Origin: Candidatus Omnitrophota bacterium
GTDB lineage: Bacteria; Ratteibacteria; UBA8468; B48-G9; JAFGKM01
Direction: 5' to 3'
NCBI GenBank assembly: GCA_023819375.1
Contig: JAMWDI010000008.1
Span: 1 to 55,775 of the forward strand
Length of the DNA: 55,775 nucleotides
The notes beneath the pieces were generated by a model that did not search any database, had not been told where the DNA came from, and worked only from the letters and a program-made list of their open reading frames with translations. Below, one piece after another: positions 29,468 through 35,798 of the stretch (within the stretch, counting starts at the first letter, position 1; each line of letters opens with the position of its first letter). Both the position numbers and the translations under genes were made by a program.

Positions 29468-29473
29468 TATAAT
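29468..29473 (+). promoter_or_regulatory. -10 box of the tRNA-Cys promoter
   Basis: A perfect TATAAT lies 10 bases before the tRNA 5' end. The best upstream -35 match, TTCAAA at 29446-29451 with a 16-bp spacer, is weak and lies inside the end of pfkA. Confidence 0.5.
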
Positions 29474-29483
29474 TATTATATAA

Positions 29484-29555
29484 GGCCTGGTAGCCAAGCG
29501 GAAAGGCAGCGGTCTGCAAAACCGCTATACGCCGGTTCAAATCCGGCCCAGGCCT
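29484..29555 (+). tRNA. tRNA-Cys (anticodon GCA)
   Basis: A full cloverleaf can be folded by hand. The acceptor GGCCTGG (29484-29490) pairs with CCAGGCC (29548-29554); the anticodon stem GCGGT/ACCGC (29509-29513/29521-29525) encloses loop CTGCAAA with anticodon GCA at 29516-29518; the T arm GCCGG/CCGGC encloses TTCAAAT. The discriminator base is U, as expected for tRNA-Cys. CCA is not encoded. A run of six T (29555-29560) follows directly and may act in termination. It lies between pfkA and a convergent membrane-protein gene. Confidence 0.96.
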
Positions 29556-29562
29556 TTTTTAT

Positions 29563-30222
29563 TTAATTCAAATGATAATGTCCAAATTCTCTGCTTCTTT
29601 TAGTAAAAAGGAGAGGAAAAATAATATCACTTGTGCAACATGGAATAATAACTGCAAGAACCATATAAATTAAAACTGCACCTATTCTGTGTATCCAATC
29701 AAAAAGACCAAAACTTATAAGATAAAATATTGAAGCAACAGCGCTTATAAAAACGTGTAAAGAATGAGAAAAAATTACTCCTTCCGATTTTTCTAATGTT
29801 TCTGGGGCAACATAACCAATAAAAACTCCTAAAAATAAAAAGGGCAAGATAAGTTGTGGATGTTTTACTATACAAATATGAAGTTCCATTTTAACACCAA
29901 GAAGGAAACCTGAAATATAAGGAATAAAAATATCACTTATTCCACATATTCCAGCAGAACCCACAATTCCAATTAGAAATGCCTTTAAAAATTTTTTTTC
30001 GTGCTTCCAAAACATTGCTGTTGTTGCAAGTGCAGAAAATAACATATGGATTGGATGAAATACGTGAAAAATTTCTTCAAAATAATAACTTGGATTTTCA
30101 ATTCCAAATAATTCTGTTAAAAAAGTCATAATACTTGCAAATATAAGTCCAATAGAAACAGATAATACAGAAAACGGCAAATGATGAGTTAAAGATTCAA
30201 CAATATATTTAAATTTTTTCAT
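29563..30222 (-). CDS. Histidine-rich polytopic membrane protein in a metal-regulator operon
   Basis: Protein of 219 residues with about six hydrophobic segments and no family I can name. Several histidines sit in or beside membrane segments: SLTHHLPFS near residue 12, FHVFHPIHMLFSA around 48-60, and HSLHVFISA; a CC pair lies in the last segment and the C-terminus ends with HYH. It starts four bases inside the Fur-family gene, so the two are co-translated, and two further metal-linked membrane genes lie upstream. A role in metal transport or sensing is inference from context and histidine placement. Confidence 0.6.
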   Translation of the reverse strand: MKKFKYIVESLTHHLPFSVLSVSIGLIFASIMTFLTELFGIENPSYYFEEIFHVFHPIHMLFSALATTAMFWKHEKKFLKAFLIGIVGSAGICGISDIFIPYISGFLLGVKMELHICIVKHPQLILPFLFLGVFIGYVAPETLEKSEGVIFSHSLHVFISAVASIFYLISFGLFDWIHRIGAVLIYMVLAVIIPCCTSDIIFPLLFTKRSREFGHYHLN

Positions 30223-30680
30223 ATTTCACCCCCCTTCTGGCAATCTTTGCAAATTCCTTTAACAATTAAATAATGCTCTTTAATACTAAACCCTGTCTTT
30301 TTTTCAATTTCCTCTTTTAAATCTTCAAAATTACAAATATCAAAATCAAGCAATTTATGGCAGAAAGAACAAGTTATATGATGGTGATGTTTCTTTTTTT
30401 TAATCTTACAAATCCCATAGTAAAATCTATTTTCTTCTCCTTCAACTTTTGTTAATATACCTATTTTTTCAAATTTTTCTAAATTTCTGTAAACTGTTGG
30501 TAAACCAATTTTTTTAAAATTCTTCTTTAAATATATCCATACATCAAAAGGAGTAGCATATTTTCCACTTTTGACAAAGTAATCTATAATAGCAATCCTT
30601 TTTGGTGTTAACTTTAATTTGTTTCTTTTTAAAATCCTTGTATATTTTACTTTTTTATCATAAATAGAAATCATTTTCAT
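30219..30680 (-). CDS. Fur-family metal-responsive repressor
   Basis: Winged-helix regulator of 153 residues. The N-terminal half has KLTPKRIAIIDYF and the recognition-helix region GLPTVYRNLEKFEKIG. The C-terminal dimerisation domain has C104/C107 and C144/C147, the structural zinc site, plus four consecutive histidines at 98-101. Fur, Zur, PerR and Mur cannot be separated confidently; neighbours resembling the Zur-linked ycgR/ycgQ pair favour a zinc role. The ATG lies five bases from its -10 box, so the mRNA may be leaderless, possibly starting translation at Met1 or Met3. Confidence 0.88.
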   Translation of the reverse strand: MKMISIYDKKVKYTRILKRNKLKLTPKRIAIIDYFVKSGKYATPFDVWIYLKKNFKKIGLPTVYRNLEKFEKIGILTKVEGEENRFYYGICKIKKKKHHHHITCSFCHKLLDFDICNFEDLKEEIEKKTGFSIKEHYLIVKGICKDCQKGGEI

Positions 30681-30685
30681 TTAAA

Positions 30686-30714
30686 ATTTTAATTAAGAAA
30701 TTATTATCTGTCAA
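30686..30714 (-). promoter_or_regulatory. Promoter of the Fur-family gene and its downstream membrane gene
   Basis: Read on the minus strand, TTGACA (30714-30709), a 17-bp spacer and TAAAAT (30691-30686). The start codon at 30680 is only five bases beyond the -10 box. AT-rich sequence across the promoter could contain a Fur/Zur box, but I see no convincing palindrome. Confidence 0.65.
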
Positions 30715-30721
30715 GATTTTC

Positions 30722-30761
30722 AAAAAGAACCTCTCCTGCGGGGGTGAAACAGGAGAGGTTC
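30722..30761 (-). terminator. GC-rich hairpin with T-tract on the minus strand; terminator and possible dispersed palindrome
   Basis: A perfect 12-bp inverted repeat, GAACCTCTCCTG at 30727-30738 and CAGGAGAGGTTC at 30750-30761, with an 11-base loop. On the minus strand it is followed by TTTTT (30726-30722), fitting an intrinsic terminator for the permease/UPF0703 operon that ends at 30838, just before the fur promoter. On the plus strand it runs into seven G, then AGGAGGTG. The block 30727-30780 is about 63% GC in a 30% GC region, which suggests it may be a REP-like element recruited as a terminator. Confidence 0.7.
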
Positions 30762-30837
30762 GGGGGGGTTAGGAGGTGGAAGTTGATGAAGTAAAATTTT
30801 TGCTTATTATATAAATTATACCGCTACTGTAAAGTTT

Positions 30838-31539
30838 TTAATAAAGATATGGATCAGAAGGTGAACTTATTTTTTCTATTTCATCCGCATAAATTAAAAC
30901 TTTTCCTTGTTCAATTTTAACTTTTCCTTTCACTTTCACCCACTCTTCATTTCTTAATTCTTCTTTCTTTTCATATTTAACTTCAATACCAAGTGGTGTA
31001 GCATCAGCAGCACAACAAATTACTAAAAACCTTATCAATGTGAATTTATCTTTTTCTTCTCCTTTAAACACAATTCCTTCTACCACAATATCTTTTTCAT
31101 TAATCTCTTCTGGTTTTGACTTAGCAAAAGTAAGTATTTGCTTTATTGTTAATTTTTTATATTTTCCTTCTGTTTCTATTTTTTCTTGAAGGGATCTTAA
31201 AATACTTTCACTGATTGACAATTCTGTCTGTATCCCTCTTTTTAAAGCAGCATAAGTTGGTAAATTACTCGGCCTTGTAAGACAGACAAGAATTAAAGGG
31301 AATAAAAAAATGACAAAGGAAAAAATCTCATATACATCTATTTCTTTAAAAATCTTTATCCTTTTTGATGTTACAAAACAAAGACATGAAAGAATTACTA
31401 TTCCTGTTAAAATATAAGGAAAATAAAATTTCTTCACAAATATTCTATAATTACCTGTCAAAGAAAGAACAAGGAAACTTACAAAATAGAGAAAACATAT
31501 TAGAAAGTTATAAAATTCCTTATTTTTAAAAATCTTCAT
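30838..31539 (-). CDS. UPF0703/DUF1980 (YcgQ-like, TIGR03943) membrane protein
   Basis: Protein of 233 residues. Residues 8-105 hold about four membrane segments; the C-terminal soluble part includes a strand-rich domain with RFLVICCAADATPLGIEV, the signature of the TIGR03943 family. Members are almost always paired with a PF03773 permease, as here, with a two-base gap. In Bacillus subtilis the pair ycgR-ycgQ belongs to the zinc (Zur) regulon. The two cysteines in the signature could bind metal, but no transport activity has been firmly shown. Confidence 0.82.
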   Translation of the reverse strand: MKIFKNKEFYNFLICFLYFVSFLVLSLTGNYRIFVKKFYFPYILTGIVILSCLCFVTSKRIKIFKEIDVYEIFSFVIFLFPLILVCLTRPSNLPTYAALKRGIQTELSISESILRSLQEKIETEGKYKKLTIKQILTFAKSKPEEINEKDIVVEGIVFKGEEKDKFTLIRFLVICCAADATPLGIEVKYEKKEELRNEEWVKVKGKVKIEQGKVLIYADEIEKISSPSDPYLY

Positions 31540-31541
31540 TT

Positions 31542-32543
31542 TTATATTCCTTTAATAAAACTTCCAACAACTCCAAGAACGAATAATGTAAGAAATACAC
31601 TTATAAGTAATTTTTTCACAAATTTTTCTTTAAAAACAGCAAAATAAACAATCATAAGCGAAATACTCATCATGGGTCCAGAAATCATAAAAATAATTTT
31701 AGACATTGATGACATATAAGTAAATGAACTTGCAACAAAAGCATCTGCATAGGAACATAATGAAAGAAGAATTGATAAAATTTGCATTGATAGAATTGAA
31801 ATTATTTTATTTCTACCAATCATAAGAAAGAAATCCCTTGAAATTAAAGTAGAAAATAATGAAGCAAGAGTAGCCCCAATAATTAAATATTTCCCCATAA
31901 TTAAAAAGTCGTGTAATGCATGAGTAAAAATTTCCTGAAATTTAGGTATATGTTTTAAATTTTCATGTTCCTCTTTTTCATATTTCTTTAGAATTTCATC
32001 CTTTTCTTTTGGAGCGATTAAAATACCAACAAAAACACTACAAATAAAAGCAATAAGAAATCTGCCAAATACCATTTTAATAGAGGAAAAAGCAAGATAA
32101 GTTGAAAATAAAGTAATTGGATTTATTATTGCAGTTGCAAGTAAATATGAAATACTTCCTGCAGGTGGTACTCCTTTTTTAATCAATCTTCTCGTAACTG
32201 GAATTTCGCCACATGAACAGACAGGAAATAAAAAACCCAAAAATGAACCAATAAATGCTGACAAAAATCTGTTTTCAGGGAAAAATTTTTTAAATTTTTC
32301 TTCTGAAACAAAAACTTCAATTAGACCTGAAATAAATGAACCAATCAAAATAAAAGGAAATCCTTCAATCAAAATAGCAAAAAGAATTATAACAAAAACT
32401 TGAAGTTTTGGATTTTGAAAAATTTTATTAATTTCAGACAAAGTCCCTGATTGCCACAAATTTATAATTATAAAGAAAAGAAAAACTCCCAAAAAAATCA
32501 AAATTTTTTTTAAATTTTCTTCTTTTCTTTTTTGTGTTTTCAT
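31542..32543 (-). CDS. PF03773-family permease (YcgR/YraQ/ArsP-like)
   Basis: Polytopic protein of 333 residues with about eight to ten membrane segments and a cytoplasmic loop near 200-225. The signature FPVCSCGEIPVTRRL (C109 and C111) is followed by GVPPAGSISYLLATAIINPIT, and a second conserved block CSYADAFVASSF lies in the C-terminal half. Relatives include ArsP, an organoarsenical exporter, and YcgR, a zinc-regulon protein. The partner gene immediately downstream favours the YcgR-type metal role. First gene of a two-gene operon ending at the hairpin terminator. Confidence 0.85.
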   Translation of the reverse strand: MKTQKRKEENLKKILIFLGVFLFFIIINLWQSGTLSEINKIFQNPKLQVFVIILFAILIEGFPFILIGSFISGLIEVFVSEEKFKKFFPENRFLSAFIGSFLGFLFPVCSCGEIPVTRRLIKKGVPPAGSISYLLATAIINPITLFSTYLAFSSIKMVFGRFLIAFICSVFVGILIAPKEKDEILKKYEKEEHENLKHIPKFQEIFTHALHDFLIMGKYLIIGATLASLFSTLISRDFFLMIGRNKIISILSMQILSILLSLCSYADAFVASSFTYMSSMSKIIFMISGPMMSISLMIVYFAVFKEKFVKKLLISVFLTLFVLGVVGSFIKGI

Positions 32544-32568
32544 TTTAGATTTTTATACTTTATAAATA

Positions 32569-32597
32569 AATTTAAAAGCAATTTCCCAAATTGTCAA
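32569..32597 (-). promoter_or_regulatory. Promoter of the permease operon
   Basis: On the minus strand, a perfect TTGACA (32597-32592), a 17-bp spacer and TAAATT (32574-32569, four of six matches). The gene starts 25 bases downstream. A 14-bp AT-only palindrome at 32599-32612 lies just upstream of the -35 box and could be chance or an operator. Confidence 0.45.
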
Positions 32598-32662
32598 CTA
32601 TTAAATTTAATATTGGAAAATTTAAAATTTTGTGATATTTTATTTTAAAAAGGAGGAATCAA

Positions 32663-33736
32663 ATGGAATTAAAGAAAGAATGTAAATATGCACTTTTAGT
32701 TCCTACAAGTATGGGAGTTAGAATTACACCTTTTAATATGCAACCTGTTCATACAAGCAACCTTTACATAATGCAGGCAACAAGTGCGGAATCAAATGTA
32801 GCAAGTGTTATTTCCTATTTAGGATTACCGGTTAAAGTTTTAACTGCATTTGTAAAAGGAAGCCCAATAGCAAGATTTATAAAAGAAAGTTTAAAGAGTA
32901 GGGGAATGGACATTGAAGCAAAAGAAGTTCCCCAAGGAGGTCCGTGGGGTTTTAGACATCAATTTAATATTGCTGACACTGGCTATGGAACAAGAGCACC
33001 AAGAGTCTGGAATGATAGAGCAGGAGAAGTAGGAAGAACTTTAAAAGCAGAAGATTTTGATTTAGAAAGAATTTTTGGAAAAGAGGGTGTCTGTATTGTT
33101 CATATGTCAGGGCTTTTTGCAGCATTATCAGAAGATACAGGTAATTTCTGTCTTGAGATAGCAAGAGTTGCAAAAAAATATGGGACAAAAATTTCTTTTG
33201 ATTTGAATTACAGAGCATCTTTTTGGAAAAATAGAGAAAGTCAATTAAGAGAGATATTTACAGAAATTGCAAAAATAACAGATATTCTTGTTGGTAACGA
33301 AGAAGACTTTCAATTATGTCTCGGGATAGAAGGACCTGAACCTGGAGGGAAAAACATTAAGATACAAATAGAAAATTTTAAAGGCATGATAGAAAAAGCA
33401 AAAAAAATATTTCCAAATGTAAATGTTTTTGCAACAACACTAAGAGAAGTAATAAGTGCACAACAGCATCTATGGGGAGCAATAATGTCTGTTGGGGATA
33501 GATGGTATGTAATAGAACCAAGGGAAATATTTGTTCTTGACAGAATAGGCGGAGGAGATGCTTTTGTCGGAGGTCTTCTGTATGGAATTCTAAAAGGTTG
33601 GGAAGAGGAAAAATGGATTCAATTTGGATGGGCTTGTGGTGCTTATGTTGTAACTTTATTAACTGATTATGCTCAAGTCCTTGATGAAGAAGAAATCTGG
33701 AATGTCTGGGAAGGCAATGTCAGAGTTAAAAGATAA
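32663..33736 (+). CDS. PfkB-family sugar kinase (2-keto-3-deoxygluconate kinase-like)
   Basis: Ribokinase-fold kinase of 357 residues. The anion-hole and catalytic signature IGGGDAFVGGLLYGIL is at 295-310 with catalytic Asp299; the substrate side includes SAESNVASVISYLGLPVKVLTAF. Overall pattern resembles KDG kinases, and an SDR resembling mannonate oxidoreductase lies 12 kb downstream, which would fit uronate breakdown, but specificity is inferred. AAAAAGGAGG gives a strong start. Its last eleven codons plus stop lie in one copy of a perfect 35-bp direct repeat, the other copy being 5 kb downstream. Confidence 0.82.
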   Translation: MELKKECKYALLVPTSMGVRITPFNMQPVHTSNLYIMQATSAESNVASVISYLGLPVKVLTAFVKGSPIARFIKESLKSRGMDIEAKEVPQGGPWGFRHQFNIADTGYGTRAPRVWNDRAGEVGRTLKAEDFDLERIFGKEGVCIVHMSGLFAALSEDTGNFCLEIARVAKKYGTKISFDLNYRASFWKNRESQLREIFTEIAKITDILVGNEEDFQLCLGIEGPEPGGKNIKIQIENFKGMIEKAKKIFPNVNVFATTLREVISAQQHLWGAIMSVGDRWYVIEPREIFVLDRIGGGDAFVGGLLYGILKGWEEEKWIQFGWACGAYVVTLLTDYAQVLDEEEIWNVWEGNVRVKR

Positions 33737-33738
33737 TT
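33704..33738 (+). repeat. Left copy of a perfect 35-bp direct repeat (3' end of the pfkB-type gene)
   Basis: Begins GTCTGGGAAGGC and ends TTAAAAGATAATT; it is identical base for base to 38745-38779, with mismatches immediately outside on both sides. It covers the last codons and the stop (33734-33736) of the PfkB-family kinase gene. The arrangement resembles an integration event that regenerates a gene end. Confidence 0.95.
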
Positions 33739-33865
33739 ATTTTTAGTTATTTGAAGATATTTTTCCATTTTGTCAAGTTTTTTTTAAACATTTCTAATAC
33801 TTTAACAGACAAAGGTTTTAGTCATTAGAAAATATGAATTTTATTATGAAAATAAAAATTTATGG

Positions 33866-33893
33866 TATAATATAATTAAACTTGTACGGACAA
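33866..33893 (+). promoter_or_regulatory. -10 box and AraR-like operator before the GntR/LacI-type regulator
   Basis: TATAAT at 33866-33871 is followed, around the expected transcript start and leader, by the interrupted palindrome TTGTACGGACAA at 33882-33893. Bacillus AraR, which has the same GntR-DNA-binding/LacI-sensor architecture as the product of this gene, binds operators with the core TTGTACGTACAA, differing at one base. Its position just before the ATG fits autorepression. No good -35 box is seen. A 10-bp direct repeat AACAGACAAA also occurs at 33804-33813 and 33892-33901. Confidence 0.6.
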
Positions 33894-33900
33894 CAGACAA

Positions 33901-35028
33901 ATGAAAAAATTAATAAAATACGAACCAAAATATAAACAGATAAAGAAAATTATAAAAGAGAGAATATCTAAAGGTATATATAAGGAAGAAGAAAGAATTC
34001 CTTCAGAATATCAATTAATAAAGGAATTTAATGTAAGTAGACATACAATTTTGAAAGCATTATCTGAATTAATAGGAGAAAATTATATTTACAGAATACA
34101 TGGAAAAGGAACCTTTGTATGTAGTAATCACAAAAGAAGAAAAAACAAGATTGCTGTGCTTGTTTATCATTCTGAAAATATATACTTTTCAAAAATAATT
34201 AGAGAAGCAGAAAATTTTGCCAACAAAAAAAATTATCATTTAATTCTATGTAACACTATAGGAGATTTTGAAAAAGAAACAAATTATATAGAAAAGTTGC
34301 TTCCAGAAGTTGATGGATTTTTAGTATGTTGTTGTTATAAAAATAAAAAAATATCGGATGGTCTTAAAAAATTAATAAAAAATGAATTCCCTTTTGTTTT
34401 ATTTTCTCATATCCCTGAAATTAAAAATATTGACAAAATTGATTATGTTATTCCAAATTATTTTGAGGGAATGTATAAACTTGGTAAATATCTAATTAAA
34501 AATGACTATAGAAATTTTATATTTATTGTAGAGAAAAATGGATTAAAAAGAACCGAAATTCAAGAAAGATTAAAAGGATTAAAACTATCTATTAAAGAAG
34601 AAAACTTAGAACATAATCTTAAACTATTTGAAATTTCAGATAGAGATGCAATGAATGGATATATGAATGACGGTTATGAAGCAAGTAAAAATTTGATTAA
34701 TTATATTTCCAAAGATAGAAAAACGTGTATTGTATGCATGAATGATAGTATATCTATTGGAATCATTATGGGATTAAGAGAAAAAGGCGTAAGAATTCCA
34801 GAAGATGTTGGTGTAACAGGTTTTGATGATATCACCCCACTAAGTATTAATTTCAAATTAACTACTGTTTCTACTTCAATATATGAAATGGGAAGAAAAG
34901 CGATGGAATTACTAATCGAAAAAATTGAATTTGTTAACCATAAACCGCAACATATTATATTGCCCTATGAACTGAAAATAAGAGAAACTACTATGACCGA
35001 AAAATTAAAAGAGGAGATAAAATTGTGA
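33901..35028 (+). CDS. AraR-like transcriptional regulator (GntR winged helix plus LacI-type sensor)
   Basis: Protein of 375 residues. Residues 10-78 are a GntR-type winged helix (YKQIKKIIKERISKG, FNVSRHTILKALSELI, YRIHGKGTFV). From about 85 it is a periplasmic-binding-protein-like sensor of the LacI/GalR type, including CMNDSISIGIIMGLREKGVRIPEDVGVTGFDD and the TTVSTSIYEMGRKAMELL end. Such regulators bind sugars and release DNA. It is the first gene of the repeat-flanked cassette, and an AraR-like operator precedes it. It has no Shine-Dalgarno sequence. Likely target: itself and the downstream prepilin/lipoprotein genes. Confidence 0.88.
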   Translation: MKKLIKYEPKYKQIKKIIKERISKGIYKEEERIPSEYQLIKEFNVSRHTILKALSELIGENYIYRIHGKGTFVCSNHKRRKNKIAVLVYHSENIYFSKIIREAENFANKKNYHLILCNTIGDFEKETNYIEKLLPEVDGFLVCCCYKNKKISDGLKKLIKNEFPFVLFSHIPEIKNIDKIDYVIPNYFEGMYKLGKYLIKNDYRNFIFIVEKNGLKRTEIQERLKGLKLSIKEENLEHNLKLFEISDRDAMNGYMNDGYEASKNLINYISKDRKTCIVCMNDSISIGIIMGLREKGVRIPEDVGVTGFDDITPLSINFKLTTVSTSIYEMGRKAMELLIEKIEFVNHKPQHIILPYELKIRETTMTEKLKEEIKL

Positions 35029-35066
35029 AAAGACAATTTTTATAAAAAAGAAAGGAGGTGATCGAA

Positions 35067-35756
35067 ATGAAAAAAAATAAAAAACATGGTTTCACATTAA
35101 TAGAGTTGTTGGTAGTGGTTGCCATAATCGCTATTTTGGCAGCCATGTTATTACCAGCACTTTCAAAAGCAAGAGAGAAAGCCAGATCTGCTACATGTAT
35201 GAGTAATTTAAAACAAATTGGAGTTGCCTTTCTTATGTATGCCCAAGATTATGATGAATATTTAATTCCACTTTATTCAGGGGATTCTAATAGTTCCTAT
35301 AACTGGTGGCCTGCAATAGCAGTTAATTACTTGGTTAAAAGATCTGGAGGAGCTTCAGGAGGATATGCAATGGAAAAATATCAAGGGAAACTTAACTGTC
35401 CAAATCTTTATAGAAAAGGCTATTATTGGATGACAGGTTATGCACTTGCAGATACTTACATCAGTCCGAGGAAATTATCAAAAATTAAAAATCAACATCT
35501 TAAAGGAATGATAGCTGACTCTCCATGGGATGGTAACAGATGGGCATGGGTCTTTTATCCATATCTTACACCTATAACGTATGAATCAACTTCTACAAGT
35601 CACAGAAATAGAATAGTGCTAAGACATAATAATTTGGCTAATCTTCTCTATGTGGATGGACATGTTGAACAATTAGATATGAATAAATGGAAAAGTATGC
35701 TTGGTCCAGGAACTTGGAGTGATATTTATAAAACTTACTGGGATGCATATTTTTAA
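35067..35756 (+). CDS. Type IV prepilin-like protein of the H-X9-DG class
   Basis: Residues 8-32 form the class III signal [19 protein letters not shown] with cleavage expected after Gly8 and Glu5 of the mature protein conserved, then a hydrophobic helix. The C-terminus has the pattern H-x9-DG followed by HVEQLD, characteristic of the abundant pseudopilin-like family in Planctomycetes and Lentisphaerae. At 229 residues it is complete. The frame opens earlier at a GTG inside the ribosome site, but ATG 35067 follows a perfect AAAGGAGGTGAT (35051-35062), implying very strong translation. Found between a sugar regulator and a glycan-binding lipoprotein, it may be a surface component of polysaccharide capture. 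Confidence 0.9.
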   Translation: MKKNKKHGFTLIELLVVVAIIAILAAMLLPALSKAREKARSATCMSNLKQIGVAFLMYAQDYDEYLIPLYSGDSNSSYNWWPAIAVNYLVKRSGGASGGYAMEKYQGKLNCPNLYRKGYYWMTGYALADTYISPRKLSKIKNQHLKGMIADSPWDGNRWAWVFYPYLTPITYESTSTSHRNRIVLRHNNLANLLYVDGHVEQLDMNKWKSMLGPGTWSDIYKTYWDAYF

Positions 35757-35798
35757 TAATTTTTGGAAGTATAGGAAAAAATTATAAAGGAGGAATTT

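Noticed and set aside
30771-30794. AGGAGGTG followed by ATG AAG TAA, a possible minigene
   Set aside because: A two-codon frame is not a supportable gene; the Shine-Dalgarno-like string is better explained as part of the GC-rich palindromic block.
32599-32612. 14-bp palindrome TATTAAATTTAATA between the permease and pfkB promoters
   Set aside because: Made only of A and T in very AT-rich DNA, so chance is likely; it does not match a Fur or Zur box well.
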